DNA of 7,606 nucleotides, taken from positions 1-7,606 of the forward strand of contig CABUYS010000068.1 in NCBI GenBank assembly GCA_902495835.1, written 5' to 3'. The DNA is from an uncultured Oscillospiraceae bacterium (GTDB lineage: Bacteria; Bacillota; Clostridia; Oscillospirales; Acutalibacteraceae). This document shows, one piece after another, positions 7,015 to 7,606 of this stretch (within the stretch, counting starts at the first letter, position 1; each line of letters opens with the position of its first letter). Below the pieces are notes generated by a model. It did not search any database. It worked only from the letters and a program-made list of their open reading frames with translations, and had not been told where the DNA came from. The translations under genes were made by a program, and so were the position numbers.

Positions 7015-7025
7015 AAGGCGGTGAT
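7015..7025 (+). promoter_or_regulatory. Long Shine-Dalgarno for the third cassette gene
   Basis: AAGGCGGTGAT matches the full anti-Shine-Dalgarno complement AAGGAGGTGAT with one mismatch and ends two bases before the ATG at 7028. It predicts strong independent translation and supports this start over the nearby out-of-frame ATG at 7024. Confidence 0.7.
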
Positions 7026-7027
7026 GT

Positions 7028-7543
7028 ATGTTGAACGAATATGATGAGGTATTAACTTGTCTTTCAAAAATTTTGAATGATAAAAATACAGAACATAAAT
7101 TTTATTCTATTGATAATCTTGATGATCAATACGAGTATTTTTCAAAGCGTTCCGAGAAAAATTTTTCAAAAGAAAAATTTAAAGAGGTTATGAGTTTTAT
7201 CGAGGAACAAACAGAAAAAATTAAGAACAGTGAGCTATCTGAAGAGATTTTGGAAAATGTATCCGGAGGCGGGGACGACTATGTACCCGAAACATCTGGT
7301 AGGCGTGATACTTTAGTTTTTAAATCTCTTTTACCTTATTTTTCGGATAGTTTTTCTATTGGGCGTAATATAGGAAAAATTGTAAATTTAATTATGAAAA
7401 AACTAAAATACGAAGAGAAAAATTCAGAATTAGACGATCTAAGAAACGAATATGAGCGGTTACAAAAATTAGTAAAACAAAAACAAGAAGAAGAGGAAAA
7501 GATGAGAAGAAAAAACATAATAATGACTTCGGAAATAAAATAA
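7028..7543 (+). CDS. Small double-glycine leader protein 3, with amphipathic segment and coiled-coil-like tail
   Basis: A 171-residue protein of unknown function. The leader-like part (1-81) has an N-terminal helix, KNFSKEKFKEVMSFIEE (44-60) aligned with the same segment in the two upstream proteins, and ILENVSGG with Gly-Gly at 80-81, followed by a third Gly. The following 90 residues open with a polar GDDYVPETSGRRD. A hydrophobic to amphipathic stretch comes next at about 95-126 (LVFKSLLPYFSDSF, then IGKIVNLIMKKLKY). A strongly charged helix at about 130-160 has heptad-spaced L135, L138, Y142, L145 and V149. The NEYERLQ there matches DEYRRLQ of the second protein. The only cysteine (11) is in the leader. 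It is the last gene before the terminator and is probably cotranscribed with the other two. Confidence 0.75.
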   Translation: MLNEYDEVLTCLSKILNDKNTEHKFYSIDNLDDQYEYFSKRSEKNFSKEKFKEVMSFIEEQTEKIKNSELSEEILENVSGGGDDYVPETSGRRDTLVFKSLLPYFSDSFSIGRNIGKIVNLIMKKLKYEEKNSELDDLRNEYERLQKLVKQKQEEEEKMRRKNIIMTSEIK

Positions 7544-7559
7544 AAAACAAAATAAGCAT

Positions 7560-7588
7560 CCCCCAGCCTAGCGCTGGGGGTATTTCTT
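7560..7588 (+). terminator. GC-rich intrinsic terminator of the cassette
   Basis: An 8-bp stem, CCCCCAGC (7560-7567) with GCTGGGGG (7573-7580), closes a 5-base loop and is followed by TATTTCTTT. It lies 17 bases after the third gene's stop. On the minus strand the same hairpin runs into TTATTTTGTTTTTT, so it could also stop a convergent transcript arriving from the right. Confidence 0.88.
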
Positions 7589-7590
7589 TA

Positions 7591-7606
7591 ACGGGCAAAG
7601 CCCTGT
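7591..7606. other. Second short inverted repeat at the window edge
   Basis: GGGC (7593-7596) and GCCC (7600-7603) pair around AAA. The flanking AC and GT extend the stem past a one-base bulge. It may be part of a further terminator or of a structure continuing past the window, which cannot be judged from the visible bases. Confidence 0.3.

Noticed and set aside
6008..7543. A toxin-antitoxin or phage origin for the three small genes
   Set aside because: No recognisable toxin, antitoxin or phage domain is visible, and the Gly-Gly leader architecture explains the shared N-termini better.
1..7606. CRISPR arrays, tRNA or rRNA genes, insertion sequences
   Set aside because: No regularly spaced repeats, cloverleaf-like segments, conserved rRNA stretches or transposase-like reading frames were seen.

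Overview
The window looks like chromosomal DNA from a low-GC Gram-positive bacterium, most likely a member of the Clostridia. It is visibly AT-rich and has strong AGGAGG-type ribosome sites. The left four-fifths carries a Firmicutes-style set of housekeeping genes: a TepA-type ClpP homologue, UppP and FtsK/SpoIIIE, with TepA and SpoIIIE also near neighbours in Bacillus. Genus or species cannot be read from this sequence.

Left part (1-5854), all on the minus strand and so read from right to left: a TepA-like serine peptidase (5854-5099) ends in a nested hairpin (5070-5027). A perfect extended -10 promoter (about 5006-4998) then appears to start a compact four-gene operon: uppP (undecaprenyl-diphosphate phosphatase), ftsK/spoIIIE (DNA translocase), a membrane-anchored ComEC-type metallo-beta-lactamase-fold protein whose start overlaps the ftsK stop (ATGA), and a 71-residue DUF3006-type protein with a TTG start. 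A hairpin at 339-368 probably ends it. Beyond that, a KimA/YdaO-like APC permease begins at 253 and runs off the left edge.

Right part (5945-7606), on the plus strand: a strong promoter (TTGACA, 16 bp, TGGTATTAT) back-to-back with the tepA promoter drives three small genes of 132, 167 and 171 codons, each with a good ribosome site and separated by 58-59 bp. A GC-rich hairpin terminator closes the cassette at 7560-7580. All three proteins have an acidic helical N-terminal region of about 78-88 residues that ends in a double-glycine signal (DVSGG, KISGG, NVSGG) and resembles Nif11-type RiPP leader peptides. What follows the Gly-Gly differs: 54 residues in the first, a hydrophobic helix plus a charged coiled-coil-like tail in the second, and an amphipathic stretch plus a similar tail in the third. 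None of the three has a cysteine after the Gly-Gly.

The cassette is the accessory and most interesting part of the window. No maturation enzyme or peptidase-containing ABC exporter is inside the window. The best reading is a set of leader-bearing, exported small proteins, two of which (the second and third) are paralogues that may pair through their tails. Their function cannot be read from the sequence.
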